This document shows, in pieces, positions 46,996-55,856 of a stretch of DNA of 64,000 bases. Location: contig NZ_CP145886.1 of assembly GCF_038049935.1 (NCBI RefSeq), positions 1,806,501 through 1,870,500 on the forward strand. The letters are read 5' to 3'. This DNA is from Rossellomorea sp. y25. Its GTDB lineage: Bacteria; Bacillota; Bacilli; Bacillales; Bacillaceae_B. The notes under the pieces were generated by a model. The model saw only the letters and a program-made list of their open reading frames with translations, was not told the DNA's origin and did not search any database. The translations under genes were made by a program, and so were the position numbers. Position 1 is the stretch's first letter; the number at the start of each line of letters is the position of its first letter.

Positions 46996-47284
46996 TCCCA
47001 ATGTGCTTGTCGGGCCTGTACAGTCGGCTCCGCTTTTCATTGTCCAGCTCCAGCGGCTAGGCCCTCGAGGTCATAAGCCACTTCTGCCAAAAAGGCAAAA
47101 AACGCCTTTCCGGCAGAATCGTCTTATGCTTGTCGGGCCTGTACAAGCCGCTTCCGCTTTTCATTGTCCAGCTGCGCCTCCTAGTCCCTCGAGGTCACAT
47201 TGAGAAAACCCAATAAGGCAAAGAACGCCTTTTTGGGTTTTCCCAATGTGCTTGTCGGGCCTGTACAGTCGGCTCCGCTTTTCT
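46996..47284. repeat. tandem array of a ~122-bp palindromic repeat
   Basis: Core CTTGTCGGGCCTGTACA begins at 47006, 47129 and 47251 (periods 123 and 122), followed by CCGCTTTTC and TGTCCAGCT. Between cores lie hairpins with conserved loop AAGGC..AA.AACGCCTT but different stems: CATAAG/CTTATG plus TTCTGCC/GGCAGAA in the first, CACATTG/CAATGTG plus GAAAACCC/GGGTTTTC in the second. The left edge (TTTTTCCCAATGTG) is the 3' half of a third hairpin. It fills the ctaF-ctaG gap; no real ORF. Confidence 0.88.
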
Positions 47285-47313
47285 AATTGTCAAGAACTTG
47301 TCATTACCTTACA

Positions 47314-47342
47314 TTGAAGTGGGGGAGGGTTGTCAGTATAAT
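47314..47342 (+). promoter_or_regulatory. sigma-A promoter of ctaG
   Basis: TTGAAG (47314-47319) and TATAAT (47337-47342), 17 bases apart, just downstream of the repeat array. Confidence 0.65.
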
Positions 47343-47373
47343 GGGGTTAGGAAACGTGAAATGAGGTGAAGAA

Positions 47374-48279
47374 ATGCCTTTAGGTATTTTTGGTTTTATG
47401 GCTTTATGGAGCCCGTTTTTTTTCTTGGCTTTAGCATTTATAACGGTCGTGTATTTCTTAATCACTGTCAAATGGAGAGACAGCTTTAAAGAAAGTAAAA
47501 AACTGACCAGCAAAGAAGCCACTTATTTTATTCTATCAATGGTTCTCTTATATGGAATTAAGGGTTCGCCAGTAGAAATTATGAGCACAATCTTATTTTC
47601 TGCTCACATGGCACAAATGGCGTTACTATATTTAGTGGTCACTCCTCTGCTCGTGTTAGGAATACCTAAATGGGTCTGGAAAGCTGCAGTTGAGTTACCA
47701 GTGGTTAAGCAAATCTTTAAGTTTATGACAAAACCATTGATCTCATTACTATCTTTCAATATCATCTTTTCGATTTATCATATTCCTTTAGTGTTTGATA
47801 ATGTCAGAACTGATGCTACTCTTCACGGTTTGGCGACCATCATTCTATTCTTGCTAGCCTTATTCATGTGGTGGCCTTTACTAAATCCAGTGGATGACGA
47901 TATTGATTTAAGTGGGCTCAAGCGTATTGGATATATTCTTGGGAGTGCAGTCTTATTGACACCGGCATGCGGTTTGATTATTTTTGCCGAGAATCCTTTA
48001 TATGCCCCTTATTATGATCCACAAGAGTTTCTTAAAGCATTGGCACTATGTGTGCCTGTTAATACTCTTGAAGGGTTGACGCTGACTGGGCCGGAATTAT
48101 TTACTGATATGTCTACACAAAATGATCAGCAGCTTGGCGGAGTGATCATGAAGATTGTTCAGGAGATTGTATTTGGAGTTATGCTATTCAACCTGTTTTT
48201 TCAATGGTATCGCAAAGATCAGGAGAAACAAGAAAAGCTCTCGTATGATCCCATTGATCCAAAATTGACAGAACAGTAA
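47374..48279 (+). CDS. ctaG: Caa3 oxidase assembly factor CtaG
   Basis: Polytopic membrane protein (about seven helices) of 301 residues, needed for active caa3 oxidase, probably in CuA/CuB metalation. Family segments: LFSAHMAQMALLYLVVTPLLVLGIP near residue 72, PLVFDNVRTDATLHG near 132 and MWWPLLNP near 167. Unlike in a simple operon it is separated from ctaF by a terminator and repeat array and has its own promoter. Confidence 0.93.
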   Translation: MPLGIFGFMALWSPFFFLALAFITVVYFLITVKWRDSFKESKKLTSKEATYFILSMVLLYGIKGSPVEIMSTILFSAHMAQMALLYLVVTPLLVLGIPKWVWKAAVELPVVKQIFKFMTKPLISLLSFNIIFSIYHIPLVFDNVRTDATLHGLATIILFLLALFMWWPLLNPVDDDIDLSGLKRIGYILGSAVLLTPACGLIIFAENPLYAPYYDPQEFLKALALCVPVNTLEGLTLTGPELFTDMSTQNDQQLGGVIMKIVQEIVFGVMLFNLFFQWYRKDQEKQEKLSYDPIDPKLTEQ

Positions 48280-48351
48280 CGAATCAGGGGATGATTAACT
48301 TCATTCCTCTAAGTACATAGCTTAGTATCTTTAGAAAAGAGAGGAATAGAG

Positions 48352-48813
48352 ATGGGTTTACCTATTTTACCTACAATTAGTACCACCTTCATCGTATTAA
48401 GTGCAGTGACAGTCGCAATTGGATGGTGGCAGATTAAACAGAGAAAGATTGAGCAACATCAGAAAACCATGACACTTGCAGGTATTTTTGCGCTTATCTT
48501 TTTCATCATTTATATGAGCAGAACGATATTTGTTGGAAATACGTCTTTTGGCGGTCCTGATAGCATTAAGATTTATTATACGGTTTTCTTGGTTTTCCAT
48601 ATTACATTGGCCACAACGGGTGCTGTATTTGGTTTAATGAGCTTGTGGACAGGATATAAAGATCGTTTAGCGAGGCACCGTAAGCTGGGACCGATCACTA
48701 GTTTAATCTGGTTCTTTACGGCTATTACAGGAGTCGCTGTGTATCTCCTCCTTTACGTATTCTACAAAGGCGGAGAAACAACCTCAGTCATTCGGGCAAT
48801 CCTGGGATATTAA
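48352..48813 (+). CDS. DUF420 membrane protein (YozB-like)
   Basis: 153 residues with four membrane helices. Conserved DUF420 histidine segments are IEQHQKTM, VFHITLATTG and RHRKLGPITSLIWFFTAITG. DUF420 genes commonly accompany haem-copper oxidase genes and a role in oxidase assembly has been suggested; function not established. The ATG follows GAGAGGAATAGAG. Probably in the ctaG message. Confidence 0.83.
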   Translation: MGLPILPTISTTFIVLSAVTVAIGWWQIKQRKIEQHQKTMTLAGIFALIFFIIYMSRTIFVGNTSFGGPDSIKIYYTVFLVFHITLATTGAVFGLMSLWTGYKDRLARHRKLGPITSLIWFFTAITGVAVYLLLYVFYKGGETTSVIRAILGY

Positions 48814-48815
48814 AG

Positions 48816-48856
48816 AAAAACCTATTATGTGATACATCACATAATAGGTTTTTTTC
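48816..48856 (+). terminator. terminator after the DUF420 gene
   Basis: An 18-bp perfect stem (AAAAACCTATTATGTGAT and complement) with a two-base centre and seven T. Confidence 0.9.
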
Positions 48857-48939
48857 TTTGTTTAATAAATGGTGATTTACTAAAGGGAATGGTAGAATAC
48901 CCGTCGAATGTAGAAATAGTAGAAGGGAGCAGAAAAATA

Positions 48940-50085
48940 ATGATTACAAAATTAAACTACGATCAATTTGAAGAATCCTTACAGTTATCCGAATATGCGT
49001 TTCAGTATGCTGTACCAAGTGAAGACAGGGAGAGACGTTTTCAACAAACTAAAGAACATACTGTATATGGAATATATGAAGAAGAAAAATTAGCAGCAAA
49101 GCTTCACCTGATACCTTTGGAAATACAGATGGGGAAACAGGTGTACCCCATGGGGGGCATTGCAGGAGTCGCCACCTATCCGGAGTTTAGAAGAAGAGGG
49201 CACATACGTCAATTGATGAACCATTCATTACTAATGATGAAGGAAGAAGGCAAAGTCATATCCATGCTTCATCCATTTTATATTGATTTCTATCGTAAAT
49301 TCGGCTGGGAGGTATTTACATTCTTCCACAAGGTACAGCTTGAGAAGAAGGACCTTGTACCTTTAAAACCTCACAATGGCCACATTAAAAGATTTACCAA
49401 GGATACGTATCCCAATGAATTAGAAGTGGTTTATAATCGTTACGCGGAAGACTATAATGGTATGCTCGTCCGTTCTGAAAACTGGTGGAGGGAAAGAAGC
49501 ATCACGGATTTATGGATAGCTATATATTATAATGAACAAGGTGACGCAACCGGATATCTTACATATGAAGTGAAAAAGGAAAAGATAAAGGTTGAAGAAT
49601 TTATTCCACTTACAAGTGATGCAAGAATTGGATTATGGAACTTTATTTGTCAGCACGACTCCATGGTAAAAGAGGCAGAGCTTATTTTGAATCCGTGTGA
49701 AGCCTTACCGTATATGTTGAAGGACCCTGCAGTTAAAATGGAGAAGTACCCATACTTTATGGCAAGAATCGTCGACGTGGAAAACTTCTTAAAGAAACAT
49801 GTAAAAGAAATCAATTTTTCCTATCAACTGTCACTTTCCATTACTGATTCAACAGCTGCCTGGAATAACAATACTTTCATTGTTAACAAAAATGAAGTGC
49901 TCGCGGGAGGAAAGGTGGAGGATCCTATCTCAATGGATATAAACACTTTTTCCGGGTTAGCTTTTGGAGTACATACCCCACAGGCTCTAATCCAAATGGG
50001 AAAACTCCAATGCGGAGATGGGGAGCTTCATAAGCTAAAAGCCTTATCGCAGGGAAAACAGCCGTTTTTTTATGATTTCTTTTAA
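48940..50085 (+). CDS. Eis-like GNAT N-acetyltransferase
   Basis: About 381 residues: N-terminal GNAT domain with the acetyl-CoA loop GGIAGVATYPEFRRRGHIRQLM near 70-92, a second GNAT-like half, and a C-terminal sterol-carrier-like region (SITDSTAAWNNNTFIVNKNE). This is the layout of the Eis family of lysine/aminoglycoside acetyltransferases; substrate unknown. ATG 48940 is used because the longer frame from 48829 would begin inside the upstream terminator. Confidence 0.82.
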   Translation: MITKLNYDQFEESLQLSEYAFQYAVPSEDRERRFQQTKEHTVYGIYEEEKLAAKLHLIPLEIQMGKQVYPMGGIAGVATYPEFRRRGHIRQLMNHSLLMMKEEGKVISMLHPFYIDFYRKFGWEVFTFFHKVQLEKKDLVPLKPHNGHIKRFTKDTYPNELEVVYNRYAEDYNGMLVRSENWWRERSITDLWIAIYYNEQGDATGYLTYEVKKEKIKVEEFIPLTSDARIGLWNFICQHDSMVKEAELILNPCEALPYMLKDPAVKMEKYPYFMARIVDVENFLKKHVKEINFSYQLSLSITDSTAAWNNNTFIVNKNEVLAGGKVEDPISMDINTFSGLAFGVHTPQALIQMGKLQCGDGELHKLKALSQGKQPFFYDFF

Positions 50086-50162
50086 AATGAAGTCCGTGAG
50101 TCCGTCTTAACAGATCAACAAAAATGTGACATAGCCAAAGAAATTATCATTACAGATTCAGA

Positions 50163-50198
50163 AAAGGACAAATCCTAGTCGATAGGATTTGTCCTTTA
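50163..50198. terminator. bidirectional terminator
   Basis: AAAGGACAAATCCTA/TAGGATTTGTCCTTT, 15-bp perfect stem with GTCGA loop between convergent genes. Confidence 0.9.
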
Positions 50199-50200
50199 AA

Positions 50201-51259
50201 TTATAACTTGAAATTCGTTTTTATAATACCTGCCTCTTTAGCGGAGTTAAACACAATGAGTAATAATGGACCGATGATAAAGCCCAATACACCAAAGAGT
50301 TTAAGCCCGAGATACATGGCGATCAATGTAGCAAGCGGAGATAAACCAATATGGGTACCCATCACCTTAGGCTCTACCGTTCTTCTAATAATAAGCAGAA
50401 TGGCAGCTAATACAGCAAGTTGGGTTCCTAATGCGATATTTCCTGTCAGCAGATGGAAAATAGCCCAAGGGCCCAACACGACGATCGATCCAATCAAAGG
50501 AATAAAGTCAATCACCCATATGATGATCGACATAACGATCGCAACATCGGGAGCTATAAATAATAATCCGATTAAGGAAACGATAAAGATGATAATACTC
50601 ACCAGGAATTGAGCTTTAAAGAATCCAAAAATAACGTAAGTGAGTCGGGAAGTCATAAACGTTACTTTCTCTGCAGTTCTTTCTGTCAAGTGACCATAAA
50701 TGGATTTCTTAATGCGTGGTAAATCCAACATGAATAGAAAAAGAGCTATTAAGTAAACGAGAAAACTTACTAAGTAATTGGGTATATAAGATAAAAATAC
50801 GCTTATCTTTTCAATATTTACAGAGTTAAGAATTTTCGTCTTTCCACTATTCAGGAAGTTTTGAACGTCTTCACTGAAGCTTTTCACTAATTCATCAGGA
50901 AGATCCTCCGTCGCGTTCAACAGCCTATCCTCATAATCAAGCCATATATCGCTCAACTGGTTAACATATTTCGGTGCATCTTCTATCAGCTTGATACCTT
51001 CACCAACGACTTTGGTAGTAACGAAGAACGAGGAAACGCTAATAAGAAGTAGAAACAGTATAAAAACGGAAAGTACCGCAATTCGACGTTTTGCCGAGAA
51101 ACGCTTTTGAATAAAGCTAACGGCAGGCTCCAGGAAAAGAGCAGTAATAATCGCAGTAATTAAGGGGACGGAAACTGGTAATATAAAAAAAGCAGTTATA
51201 GCAAGTATTAAGAAGATCAGCGTAATCATTAATACCTTTTTCGTGAAAAACTTTGACAA
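50201..51259 (-). CDS. AI-2E-family transporter (YtvI-type permease)
   Basis: Integral membrane protein of about 352 residues with seven or eight helices and the family C-terminal segment ADVAIVMSIIIWVIDFIPLIGSIVVLGPWAIFHLLTG followed by GLSPLATLIAMYLGLKLFGVLGFIIGPLLLIV. The start is TTG 51259, with AAAGGGG seven bases upstream and a hydrophobic N-terminus; the frame continues to 51466 but that part is not membrane-like. Substrate unknown. Confidence 0.8.
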   Translation of the reverse strand: MSKFFTKKVLMITLIFLILAITAFFILPVSVPLITAIITALFLEPAVSFIQKRFSAKRRIAVLSVFILFLLLISVSSFFVTTKVVGEGIKLIEDAPKYVNQLSDIWLDYEDRLLNATEDLPDELVKSFSEDVQNFLNSGKTKILNSVNIEKISVFLSYIPNYLVSFLVYLIALFLFMLDLPRIKKSIYGHLTERTAEKVTFMTSRLTYVIFGFFKAQFLVSIIIFIVSLIGLLFIAPDVAIVMSIIIWVIDFIPLIGSIVVLGPWAIFHLLTGNIALGTQLAVLAAILLIIRRTVEPKVMGTHIGLSPLATLIAMYLGLKLFGVLGFIIGPLLLIVFNSAKEAGIIKTNFKL

Positions 51260-51475
51260 TTGTGTACCCCTTTCTAACAGAAACCTCTTACTATATATTA
51301 TATGAGAGAATGTGAAGAATGAACAGTAGGAAGAAAATGAAATTTCAAAGGATTTATTTCTGTTTAATACACGTTCTATCGAATGTTGAATAGGGGAGAT
51401 TGAAGGATAGGTCCACTCTAAATGAGACATAGAAAAAGACTGTCTGAAGATAGACAGTCTAATCATAATCAGATA

Positions 51476-51835
51476 TTACCAAGCGAAGTTCGTTGCTTCT
51501 TTTTTGACATCTGCAATAAGTTTTTCACAAGAAGTGACCAGGTGTTTAGGGAATTCTTCACCTTCACCGTATTCTACACCATGTGGATAATAGTGCTTAC
51601 CTAATAGTGGGGTCATTAATTGAATAACGGCGTCATGCTTACCGATATCTCCTTCAACAGCAAGACCTTGAATTCGTAAATAGAAAATACCTTCTCTAAT
51701 TTCGAATTTGCGATCGTATGTTACTCTTTCGTAATCCCATTGACCTGCACGAACAAGACCATGAGATTCCATGATTTCGTCTAATCGGTTTAAATCCACT
51801 TTTAAGCTTTCAAATTCTGTTCCTTCAAAACGCAT
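51476..51835 (-). CDS. YugN-like family protein (YlbA position)
   Basis: 119-residue soluble protein, MRFEGTEFESLKVDLNRLDEIMESHGLVRAGQWDYERVTYDRKFE, characteristic of the YugN-like family. Its place at the beginning of the ylb cluster and length of about 120 suggest B. subtilis YlbA. Start ATG after AGGAGGG. Function unknown. Confidence 0.8.
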   Translation of the reverse strand: MRFEGTEFESLKVDLNRLDEIMESHGLVRAGQWDYERVTYDRKFEIREGIFYLRIQGLAVEGDIGKHDAVIQLMTPLLGKHYYPHGVEYGEGEEFPKHLVTSCEKLIADVKKEATNFAW

Positions 51836-52086
51836 AATAATTCCCTCCTATATTGTCTGGCATGATGGCTATGGAGCCCACATGCTATACGTATGGTAGA
51901 AGCATTTATATCGGTGTATGTACAATGATACTAATGCGGTATTTCTCATTCTTAATAATAGTGGAAAAACCTTTATCTTGCAATGTCTTGCATCATTTGA
52001 TTATGTCATTTTTATAAAAGGTGAATATCCTTCAGGAGAAAGTGAAAAATATAGAAAGTGATTCTGAACGCATGAGGAGGATAAAT

Positions 52087-52521
52087 ATGACCAAAATCAA
52101 GGAAATAATGACAAAAGACGTTGAAACCTGTTCATTACTGGACAATGTCTATGAGGTTGCTCTTAAAATGAAGGAACATAATGTAGGATCCATTCCCATC
52201 GTGGATGGTGAAAAGATTGTTGGAATGATGACAGACCGGGATATCGTCCTCCGCTGTATTGCTGAAAAACACCCAGCTTCATCAAAGGTAGAGGACATTA
52301 TGAGTACACACTTAATAACCATTGGCCCTGAGAGCGAAGCAGAAGAAGCGGCTCATATCATGGCCGAGCATCAGATTCGCAGACTCCCTATTGTCGATGG
52401 AGACCGATTGCTCGGGATGGTCTCTTTAGGTGATTTTGCTATAAGGGAATCACTGGGCAGACAGGCCTACGTTGCGTTAGAAAATATATCTGAATCGAAT
52501 TTCAGAAATAAACCGTTTTAA
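52087..52521 (+). CDS. ylbB: Twin CBS-domain protein YlbB
   Basis: 144 residues forming one Bateman module: CBS1 (about 8-65, DNVYEVALKMKEHNVGSIPIVDGEKIVGMMTDRDIVLR) and CBS2 (about 72-128, EEAAHIMAEHQIRRLPIVDGDRLLGMVSLGDFA). Such modules bind adenine nucleotides; no catalytic domain is attached. ATG 52087 follows GAGGAGG; the longer frame from GTG 52021 lacks a site. Confidence 0.9.
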   Translation: MTKIKEIMTKDVETCSLLDNVYEVALKMKEHNVGSIPIVDGEKIVGMMTDRDIVLRCIAEKHPASSKVEDIMSTHLITIGPESEAEEAAHIMAEHQIRRLPIVDGDRLLGMVSLGDFAIRESLGRQAYVALENISESNFRNKPF

Positions 52522-52528
52522 TCTTGAG

Positions 52529-52558
52529 GAGATGATCTTTGATCATCTCTATTATAAT
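52529..52558 (+). terminator. weak terminator after ylbB
   Basis: GAGATGATC/GATCATCTC stem with TTT loop and the interrupted T tract TATTATAATT. Confidence 0.6.
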
Positions 52559-52731
52559 TGGGACAGAAACCTCTCCCATTAGAGATTCATTTGTTTTAGA
52601 ACGAATGAAAATATGCTATCCTTTATACTAGACTGAAGTTTTAGAATCATAAACAATGGTATAATAAATCTAGCATTTGCAGCATATCTTGGTAGAGAAA
52701 GTAGAGAGGAGGGAAATTTCTGAGAACAGTT

Positions 52732-53781
52732 TTGCGTATTTTGATCATTCTTGTCATTATCTTATTTATTGGTATTTATCAAGGTCAAAAACAAGAAAAT
52801 GAACCTCTAAAAGGACCAGAAACCCAAACTCTTAAAGAAGACAACGAAAACCAATTAAACCAATCAATCGAAACACCTGGTGAACGTCCTACATCCGGTT
52901 TATCAACGTGGATTGGTAAAGATACGAAAAAGGTAACAGTAGCATTTGGAGAGCCGGAACGGGTTGAACCAAGCTCCTATGGTTATGAATGGTGGATCTA
53001 CCCGATTTCGGATAAACAGTACATACAAATGGGCGTTAATAATCATAAAGTCGTTACGTTGTTTGCCATTGGGAATCAAGTGGATGTGGCCCCTTATAAA
53101 TTGGGGCAAAGTTTAGAAGACATTTACCGTTTTACCATTGTTGATTCCGAAATCGTGGTAAATGATGATTCAGGGGCTTATCAATTTGAATTGAATGAAG
53201 AAGATCTGAATACAAGGTTACTCATATCTCTTGGAGATATTTATGCCCAGCTTTATTTAGACAAATTCACCGGTAAGCTTACGAGTATCCGCTTTCTGGA
53301 TAGCCAGACATTGATTGAGATGCATCCATATGAAATGATGTATCGAGGGGAACTGGCAGAAGAACAGGAGCCGAGTGAAGATGAATGGGATAAAGTGAAT
53401 GGTGCCAGTGAAAAGCAGATCTTTGATATTACAAATGTGCTCAGACATCAATTTGAGGAAGATATCCTAAAATGGGATGAAGAAACGGCAAAGGTAGCAA
53501 GAGGGCATAGTAAAGAAATGTATGAAAAGGAATATTTCTCCCATGATTCACCTACATCTGGAAACCTTTCCGAGCGTCTAGAAAGTGAAAATGTTATGTT
53601 CAATACAGCAGGGGAAAACATTGCTTCTCAGTACGCCGATGCTCCTGAAGCCGTTCATGGCTGGCTGAATTCTGAAGGGCATCGAAAGATTTTATTGGAA
53701 CAAAAATTCACCCATCTTGGTGTAGGAGTATACAAAAGGTACTACACTCAAAACTTTATAGAAAAAGTCGAAAACGAATAA
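52732..53781 (+). CDS. ylbC: CAP-domain protein YlbC
   Basis: Secreted or membrane-anchored protein of about 350 residues: hydrophobic N-terminal anchor, charged linker, CAP-associated N-terminal domain (about 60-190, GLSTWIGKDTKKVTVAFGEPERVEPSSYGYEWWIYP) and C-terminal CAP/SCP domain (about 225-345, ARGHSKEMYEKEYFSHDSPTSGNLSERL, AGENIASQY, VHGWLNSEGHRKILL) with the conserved His and Glu. TTG 52732 is 18 bases from AGGAGGG; a CTG at 52720 is six bases from it and may be the true start. Confidence 0.88.
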   Translation: MRILIILVIILFIGIYQGQKQENEPLKGPETQTLKEDNENQLNQSIETPGERPTSGLSTWIGKDTKKVTVAFGEPERVEPSSYGYEWWIYPISDKQYIQMGVNNHKVVTLFAIGNQVDVAPYKLGQSLEDIYRFTIVDSEIVVNDDSGAYQFELNEEDLNTRLLISLGDIYAQLYLDKFTGKLTSIRFLDSQTLIEMHPYEMMYRGELAEEQEPSEDEWDKVNGASEKQIFDITNVLRHQFEEDILKWDEETAKVARGHSKEMYEKEYFSHDSPTSGNLSERLESENVMFNTAGENIASQYADAPEAVHGWLNSEGHRKILLEQKFTHLGVGVYKRYYTQNFIEKVENE

Positions 53782-53783
53782 TA

Positions 53784-53830
53784 AAAAGGTTGATTCTCCA
53801 ATGCCGAATGGGGAATCAACCTTTTCTTTT
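53784..53830. terminator. bidirectional terminator after ylbC
   Basis: AAAAGGTTGATTC pairs with GAATCAACCTTTT; serves ylbC and the convergent thioesterase gene. Confidence 0.87.
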
Positions 53831-53846
53831 GTCTTATAAGGCTCGT

Positions 53847-54341
53847 TTACTGCTTCTTTTTGAATATAAAAAAGGAACCTGTAGAATGAGCAACAATCTT
53901 ACCGTCCGAACTTACAACTTTCCCATCCACAACAATTGTCTTACTGCCTTGATGAACCACTGTTGCATGAGCAGTTAATCGTTCTCCTACACCCGGGGCC
54001 AAGTAGTGAACGTTTAAATTTGTCGTTACGGCCCCATAATCCTCTGGAAGCATCATATTGGCTAATGTCCCCATAGCTGAGTCTACCAAAGTAGCCGTTA
54101 CTCCTCCATGAACGATCTCCAGTGAATTATATGTAACTGGGGTGATCGGAATACTTATTTCGAAATTCCCATCTTTCACTTCACGGTCCATAGCAAATAT
54201 TCCGCCAATGATTGACCCATTTTCCTTTTCTTTCTTCCTTTTAACCCCTTCTAAAAGCTGCTTCATGATAAGCAGTTCCTCATCCGTTGCAGCTGAAAGA
54301 CATTCATCAAATAACTGTTGTACCCGTTCTTTCATCATCAT
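53847..54341 (-). CDS. PaaI-type hotdog thioesterase
   Basis: 164 residues: an N-terminal helical stretch (1-40) then a single hotdog fold with NSLEIVHGGVTATLVDSAMGTLANMM (catalytic HGG region near 80) and VTTNLNVHYLAP. Hydrolyses acyl-CoA thioesters in this family, tetrameric. Specific substrate unknown. Three ATGs in a row (54341, 54338, 54335) follow AAAGGATG. Confidence 0.83.
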   Translation of the reverse strand: MMMKERVQQLFDECLSAATDEELLIMKQLLEGVKRKKEKENGSIIGGIFAMDREVKDGNFEISIPITPVTYNSLEIVHGGVTATLVDSAMGTLANMMLPEDYGAVTTNLNVHYLAPGVGERLTAHATVVHQGSKTIVVDGKVVSSDGKIVAHSTGSFFIFKKKQ

Positions 54342-54503
54342 ACATCCTTTTCTTTATTCACAGCCGCCTGTCCTTGGAAACTGTTTGTTGAAAATCATCA
54401 CTATATACTTGTAAATATTACTACAAAAAGGAATGTATCACCATTCTTTTCGATCCTTCATAAAGTATAGTAGGTAGATGCCTGTAATGGAGGTGTTCAT
54501 AAA

Positions 54504-54920
54504 ATGGGTAAATCATTACACCCTAAGGTAAAAGAGTTTAAAGGATTTGTGAGAAAGCATCCGAAAATTGTGAAAGATGTGCGGAATGGTGATGCCAATT
54601 GGCAGGATCTCTTTGAAGACTGGTACTTACTGGGGGAAGATGATACAAGGTGGGATAAGTATAAAGACGAAGCTGCGAAAGAATCAACCCCAACCAACCA
54701 GGGAAGTAAAAGCGGCTGGATGGATCAAGTTGGAGATATGGTGAAAAAAATGGACGCTAATCAATTGCAACAACATATTAACAACTTAAGTGAAGCCTTG
54801 GGAGCCGTGCAAGGGGTACTTAGTCAATTTCAGTCAAATAACAATAGGGGATCAGGAACGGCAACGAAAACTGAAACACCATCTAAACCCTCCCATCCAT
54901 TTTCATTCCGGAAAGATTAG
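54504..54920 (+). CDS. ylbD: YlbD-family putative spore coat protein
   Basis: 138 residues; N-terminal helical domain KVKEFKGFVRKHPKIVKDVRNGDANWQDLFEDWYLLGEDD typical of YlbD, an amphipathic middle and a low-complexity Asn/Gly/Thr tail. B. subtilis YlbD has been annotated as a coat protein. ATG after GGAGGTG. ylbE follows after 14 nt. Confidence 0.87.
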   Translation: MGKSLHPKVKEFKGFVRKHPKIVKDVRNGDANWQDLFEDWYLLGEDDTRWDKYKDEAAKESTPTNQGSKSGWMDQVGDMVKKMDANQLQQHINNLSEALGAVQGVLSQFQSNNNRGSGTATKTETPSKPSHPFSFRKD

Positions 54921-54934
54921 GAGGGTGATTAATA

Positions 54935-55177
54935 ATGCGAGCAGACATTATTGAGTATATTTATGCCAAAGAAGATCTGAAATTATTTTTAAGGGATCAG
55001 CCACAGTGGTATCGTACACTTTCTCGAAATCCCAATGAATTAGAGAAATTCGAAATAGCGTCCATCAACCATTTTCAAAAGACGATTCCTCATCGCGTAC
55101 AAAAATTCTCAAACGGAGTCCAAATGGCTTCCATGATGATCAGTATGTTTCAATCAATGAATAGTGCCGATAGTTGA
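54935..55177 (+). CDS. ylbE: YlbE-family protein
   Basis: 80 residues, MRADIIEYIYAKEDLKLFLRDQPQWYRTLSRNPNELEKFEIASINHFQKTIPHRVQKFSNGVQMASMM, matching YlbE in size and order. AGGAGGGTG precedes the ATG. Function unknown; co-transcribed with ylbD. Confidence 0.87.
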   Translation: MRADIIEYIYAKEDLKLFLRDQPQWYRTLSRNPNELEKFEIASINHFQKTIPHRVQKFSNGVQMASMMISMFQSMNSADS

Positions 55178-55192
55178 GGTGCTATTTTTTTT
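55161..55192 (+). terminator. terminator overlapping the ylbE 3' end
   Basis: ATAGTGCC/GGTGCTAT stem (two G-T pairs) followed by eight T; the 5' arm is coding sequence. Confidence 0.7.
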
Positions 55193-55301
55193 GAGGTTGG
55201 TAAATGGCTCTGCATCATACTTCATCACAAACACCTATCAATTATTTTGAGTAAAATTCGTGTGGATTGGGCAAGGCTATTAGTAAGGAGTGGTGTACAC
55301 G

Positions 55302-55697
55302 ATGAAGAAAATCATTTTTCTATCCATTGCGTTACTTATTGTATTAAGTGGCTGTAAGGAAAAAATGCCAGAACCAGAAAGCTTTACGTTCACTAAAAAA
55401 GTTGAAGCAGCGAACACTGAGCAAAAGCCTCTTTCCATCAAACATATGGTACAAGGAAGTCAAGTATATATTGAATGTATCGTTCCCAATGTAACTTTCA
55501 CTTCTGAAAAAAGCGGAGCGAAAAAAGGGAAGATTGTCGTTCGTTCAAATACAGGGAATTTGTATAAGGAGTATCATACAGCTGCCTTTGTTGTAAAAGG
55601 GTTACCAAAAGGTGTACATCTTCTCAACGTGGAAATAGTAGGGACGAATAACAAACCTTTAGGGATGAAAAAGCAGTTTTATGTGACGATTCAATAG
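55302..55697 (+). CDS. Small lipoprotein, unknown
   Basis: 131 residues. Signal peptide MKKIIFLSIALLIVLSGC with lipobox LSGC. The mature part is beta-rich (GSQVYIECIVPNVTFTS, GKIVVRSNTGNLYKEYHTAAFVVKGLPKGVHLLNVEIVG) and looks like an Ig-like or cupredoxin-like sandwich without metal ligands. ATG 55302 is preferred over GTG 55290, which overlaps AAGGAG. Not recognised by name. Confidence 0.75.
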   Translation: MKKIIFLSIALLIVLSGCKEKMPEPESFTFTKKVEAANTEQKPLSIKHMVQGSQVYIECIVPNVTFTSEKSGAKKGKIVVRSNTGNLYKEYHTAAFVVKGLPKGVHLLNVEIVGTNNKPLGMKKQFYVTIQ

Positions 55698-55713
55698 TGT
55701 TTATGGATCTGCC

Positions 55714-55744
55714 GCCGTGAAAACTATTTCACGGCGTTTTTTTC
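55714..55744 (+). terminator. terminator after the small lipoprotein gene
   Basis: GCCGTGAAA/TTTCACGGC with ACTA loop, then GTTTTTTT. Confidence 0.88.
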
Positions 55745-55856
55745 TTTAGGATGAATGAGCCCAGCATTTCATTAAGTGAGCAAGTCTAATAAATCAATTT
55801 GCATATTCGCTTCCTTTCGTGAAACATGTTAAAATGACTTTACGGAGGTGAGCATT

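Noticed and set aside
46937..47203. 88-codon open frame after ctaF on the + strand
   Set aside because: It runs from the ctaF stop region through the terminator and into the palindromic repeat array; it has no ribosome-binding site and its sequence is repeat-derived.
46996..47284. CRISPR array
   Set aside because: Units are 122 bp with large palindromic stems and only three cores; there is no 25-40 bp direct repeat with unique spacers and no cas gene.
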